Origin: Lentinula raphanica
Lineage: Eukaryota; Basidiomycota; Agaricomycetes; Agaricales; Omphalotaceae
Direction: 5' to 3'
DNA: 64,000 bases
Assembly: GCA_027919835.1 (NCBI GenBank)
Contig: JANVFP010000030.1
Span: 496,001 to 560,000, forward strand
Shown: positions 59,879-64,000 of the stretch, one piece after another
Layout of the letters: every line of letters begins with the position of its first letter
Numbering within the stretch: the stretch's first letter is position 1
Notes under the pieces: model-generated
Databases searched by the model: none
Told to the model about the DNA's origin: nothing
The model's input: the letters and a program-made list of their open reading frames with translations, nothing else
Program-made: the position numbers and the translations under genes

Positions 59879-62800
59879 ATGGATTATTCTCAGATCGTCC
59901 AACAGTCCCTGCAAGCCATGCTTGCTAGCAATCCCCAGCTCATTCTTCAGTTCTTGCAGCAGTCGTCTCCTCCGGCATCCGGTTCGAGTGGGCCACAGTT
60001 ATCCGTTTCACCTCAGCCGTCAGCTCTTACTCCGTTGACGCCTACCTCTTCTTCCCCCGAAGGCTCCTCAGTCTCGTCTTCAGTTTCAGTTTCTGCAGCT
60101 CCGCCTGCTCTTACGGCTTCGCAGACAAGTCCTGCATCCGCAGCTTCGCAGACGATACCTGCACCGCTACCTTCTACTAGCACGTTAACGAGCTCGTTGC
60201 ATTCCCAGCCAGCGCCGCCGATCACAACTTATCTATCTCCTCTCAGTATGTTGGCATCTGTTCGCGCTTCGGGTTCCAACAATGGTCCCCCGTCCTTTGC
60301 ACCCCCAGCCTCACCTTTCCATAGCCTCACAACGATAGAGCGAGCAAATCGTGACCGTAACGAGCATGCAGCTCAGATGTCGACGAGCAACCCTGAAAGG
60401 AGGAGGAAGAGGAGAGGTCAAGGTAGGAAGCCGCCTAGACTGGTTGGCGGTGTTGGTCCCTTCAAAGTAGAAGATACAATCGCCACAGCGAGCGATGGAA
60501 CGGAAGTTGTGAGCTTGGTCGTCCTCGTGTATCCGCCGCGCCTCAGTCCTGATGACTGTCAGGTATGTCTTCTTATATATCATTCTATAATTTTATGATA
60601 CTAACATGATAATCATTTCAGATTCATAACCTCCCTCTCGAGCTTCACCACTATGTGCAGAACAGCGACGCGTTCCAGACTGTCCTCGAATCTCTCAATC
60701 TAGTCTATCATTTTGATAATTTGTCTCTCAACACGAAGGTTGTCGACCTCCTTGACGTTGTCCAATCGTCTCTATCTCAGGCCGGTTGGACCTTTCCCCA
60801 AAATCCGAGCTCTGGTACCGAGCCATCGGCATTCTTCCGTCGTCACGAGCGCCTTGCTATACAGCTTCTGCGATTTGTTGGCCGAGGCAACATTAATAAT
60901 AACGCGAAGACGCCTCGACTGATCCCAGGGAAAGTAGAATCTGAGACCATGACCTTGGCCCAAGTCGTCTGCAACAGCGCAGACTATGGGGTTGCTAAGT
61001 ACGCTGTCACTCCCGAGAAAAAGTTTCTTCTTCACACCGGTATGGTCCGTGCTTCGATTTCCAAGGGTGATCACTGATTTTAATGCAATAGTCATCCGAT
61101 CTCCCAATGTTTCCTTGAACGTCAACCTGTTCGAGAAAGGTCTTGGATCTGAGAATGTCGCACAGACCCATAACTGCCTTTCGAAACGTATATATGGAAT
61201 CTTTCGTTCTGACGGGGACGCCCTTGTAGATGAGGGATATAGAGCACTTAACGAGGCCGAAATGGAGTTTGGGTGTAGAAGGAATACCGACGAGGAATCT
61301 ACGGTATGTTTATTCTATCCATTTTAACGACTCGAATTGATTCGATCCTAGGACATGAGGGTAGTAGCTCAAATGCTCACGATGGAGCCGTCGAGTTCTA
61401 CTTCTATCACCCAAGGTAAATTGCTCAATGAGTTGAACATTCCAACAGCTCACCGTTCACAGATTTACTCGACTTACCGCCCCCGATTCCTCCAACGATT
61501 CAAATTCAAGGTAGCCCAGAAGAAGCTCCGGAGACTGCAGTAAGTCGCAGGCACTCGTTCAGCTTGCACAGGAGTTCATGCGTTTCGTGATAGCCCATCA
61601 ATATCCTTTGGGATACCACTTGGGTCCCTCCTCCAGTCGCCGAAATGTTTACTATCGTCGATCGTTCACCCATCTTCAAATACGTTTCGGAGCGATACCA
61701 CCATGTATTCGATACTGAAGAATTGGGTTTCATGATCAAAGCGGATACCACGCATGCAATGGTTCAAGAATACACCAAGCTTGTACGCAAAGCAAACATA
61801 GATGGAGATTTCACTGCTGTCCTGTCGGAGCACAGACATTTTCAGTTGTGAGTGCGTTGTTCAGCGAATCAATTGATGTTTCTTATACATATTTCCAGAG
61901 TGAATATCGAACCAGATGGCTCCGAGACCTATATCACCTCGGGACCCGGCGTCGAAAAGGAGGTTATGAGCATCTTCTTCAAGTCAAACTTCAGTGACGC
62001 TGCGAGCCTTCTTACGAACGTTATCGATGACTACACCACACTCGCCACCGTGCCCATGCTGTCGGCTTCAGATATATCGCCCACCAAGAAGGATGAGCTA
62101 ACTCACTTTGGGTCGGTTGTCGGGTTATCCCTCATACACGGGGTTTATCCTGCAAATCTGAATCCTCTGCTTCTGGTATACCTCCTCAGTGGTTGCGATC
62201 TCGGCTCCATCACGAAAGACTTGGTGGTTGAATACTTCCCTACACTATATCAGACTTTAAGCCAATGGCTCGCACTCAGATATGACGACAATAGCAATCT
62301 AAACTCATTTCAAGCACATTTTGCAACTTATCATTATCTACCGGTACGTTCCTCTAGTCGTCGCCATTGCACATACTCAAGGTTTCCCAGGTTGCGGCTT
62401 TACGTGATCGTTCTGAAAGACTCCATCAATCGCTGGCGTGTACAATGCTTCACAATGCCATCGTCGGTCCCGAAACCGTCGAACATCCATATTTCAAAGC
62501 TTTCTTGAAGGGCCTCCTCCTACCGTGTGGGATTCTAGGTGTGGACTTATCCGAAGTACGTATATATCTGTATGCTCGAATAGTGGTCGTACTCACTGTG
62601 TGTAATCACTAGATCGCAAGACGTTTCAGCGGTGGTACGAGTGAATTCGTTACCTCACTCCTCGAAACTCGCATCACAGGCGACTATTCTATGCTTCGAA
62701 TCGATTACATCGACCATATCAACGGTTCTATTCAGCGTGAGCTCGAAGACGCTCTGTCGTCGGTTTTCCCAACATTATCTGACAAAGGATTTCCGGCCAT

Positions 62801-63278
62801 CTTCCGAGAGTTTCTGGAAGGTTCAGGATTACCGCCACCTCTGACTATACAAGGATTGCGAGGCAGGTTCGCAGATATAGTATCACTCGACGATGTTTCC
62901 AAGAAAGGATTCCGAATGAGAATGTTCTGCTGGGCAACTACTGGAGTGCCTCATATACTCCTCGATGGTTCTTATACTGAGGTGAGTGATTCTTGTTCAT
63001 ATTCGAGGCTATGCTTAAACGATCCATAGGTTTGTCTGATTGCAGACAACAGTCCCCAGTACCTTAGTCATGATACTTCAGACGAGGAGCGTGCACAGCA
63101 TTTGAATAATGGCACATGCTGCTTCAAGACCTGCACACGCATGATGCTCATACCCGCATCCTACCTTTTGAAGTTGTTACGGACGCCGTCTAGCAATCCA
63201 CGGGCGGTCATGGACGCAATCTTTAGCTGGCTATTCTTGCAGATTCTGGATGGCGTTGGGAATTACAACGTTTTGTAG
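59879..63278 (+). CDS. Probable HECT-like E3 ubiquitin ligase domain protein
   Basis: About eleven exons encode roughly 900 residues. The first 170 are Ser/Pro/Thr-rich low complexity, then an Arg/Lys-rich stretch ('RRRKRRGQGRK'). The C-terminal third resembles a divergent HECT domain: 'FGSVVGLSLIHGVYPANLNP' fits the N-lobe, and a late segment with 'MFCWATTGVP' then 'GTCCFKTC' fits the C-lobe around the catalytic Cys region. HECT ligases pass ubiquitin through that Cys to substrates. The match is by eye and remote. A family of such genes is plausible in mushrooms; the substrate is unknown. Frames and splices are all clean, so it looks functional. Confidence 0.55.
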
Positions 63279-64000
63279 GCAACGGGCAACGTTCTTTTCG
63301 ATATACCACGGTCGATTCGCTACTTGATACTAATAGATACATATGCCTCGCTCGTTACTCTAGCAATGTTGAAGTACACCTTAATTCAAATTGATGTTTT
63401 TATTCAAGGTAGTCATCTTGTTGAGCCCAGTAGCTTAACGAACTGTGATTGAACATCTAGTTTGGAGAGACTATTGGCGGCTATGATTCAAAATGTCTTT
63501 CCCCCTAAAAAAGTAAGGCTTAAACGATGTGTTATAGGCATGGAACTGATTTTGATCTGTATCTAGTGGCATCTGCGAACAACTTGTATTGACAAGGCTT
63601 TATATCCGCCGTTCAACGCGTACATATGTATATTACCGACGTCCGGTGACATGCTGTGAGATATACGTACGGTATCCAGTCTCTGCGCTCGTCGTCTCGC
63701 GCACCGGCCGTACTATATAGACTTCATCAGCCCATCGTAAGCATTTCATGATAGCGGCGGGCTTTGGTTCCATTGTCAACTTACGTAAACCTTCATTTTT
63801 TGTTGAGCAACGTCGTCGTCACCAATCAGCACCAGCCACAAGTAATCGCTGCTAGCATATCATCCTGCCTATACTTGTAAGCATCGTCATGTTCAAATCA
63901 CCCATCTGAAAGGACATGAGCCTTCTCAATGAACAACATAGGCTAAAGGCCAGAAACATAGCAGAAACACTTGTTGAAGTACATGACTTCAATAAGCAAA
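63279..64000. other. Right-hand spacer with repeat copy B2
   Basis: 720 bp to the window end. It holds the 3' flank of the HECT-like gene and repeat B2 (63692-63854). No gene is recognised before the edge. Confidence 0.5.
63692..63854 (+). repeat. Dispersed direct repeat B, copy 2
   Basis: Second copy of the repeat at 57296-57438, in the same orientation, 6.4 kb downstream and about 410 bp after the HECT-like stop codon. Confidence 0.85.

Overview
The window is nuclear DNA of a filamentous basidiomycete, most likely an agaricomycete. The reasons are dense genes on both strands, very many short introns (mostly 49-65 nt, GT-AG with a few GC-AG), and a gene set typical of mushrooms: a Pil1-type eisosome protein, a kinesin-3, a CFA-type lipid methyltransferase, a basidiomycete-style amino-acid permease and a Ty3/gypsy element. 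No tRNA, rRNA or CRISPR array was found.

Layout. 1-5648 is the gag-pol internal part of a Ty3/gypsy retrotransposon on the minus strand. It runs off the left edge in its integrase, and 5649-8297 holds its leader/LTR-like sequence. 8298-47947 is an ordinary gene-rich block: a mitochondrial FAD/folate-type carrier (FLX1-like), NOP58, a PPR protein, a hexose transporter, a 3-ketosteroid reductase (ERG27), a SEN54-like tRNA-splicing endonuclease subunit, kinesin-3, a cyclopropane-fatty-acid-synthase-like methyltransferase, ARL2, eIF5B, a secreted GH16-type protein, an APC amino-acid/GABA permease, mitochondrial IF3, an ICP55-type aminopeptidase and a Pil1-domain protein. ARL2/eIF5B and IF3/ICP55 are close head-to-head pairs. 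Several genes contain very small exons, down to 7 nt.

48.2-64.0 kb is different. It carries the first 512 codons of a NOT1 (CCR4-NOT scaffold) copy, a badly damaged intron-bearing PRP8 (spliceosome core) copy, an orphan gene at 57.5 kb and a HECT-like gene at 59.9 kb. Two dispersed direct repeats, A (48.25 and 59.30 kb) and B (57.30 and 63.69 kb), alternate as A-B-A-B. One A..B interval holds the broken NOT1 and PRP8 copies and the other holds the HECT-like gene. This looks like cargo-bearing modules, possibly a gene-capturing mobile element or a repeatedly duplicated subterminal-type region. It is the most interesting part of the window.

Caution: several conserved genes (SEN54, kinesin-3, the CFA-like gene) show single-base frame breaks, mostly in homopolymer runs. 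They may be assembly errors rather than real mutations. The PRP8 copy is different, because it also has large deletions and a lost C-terminus.
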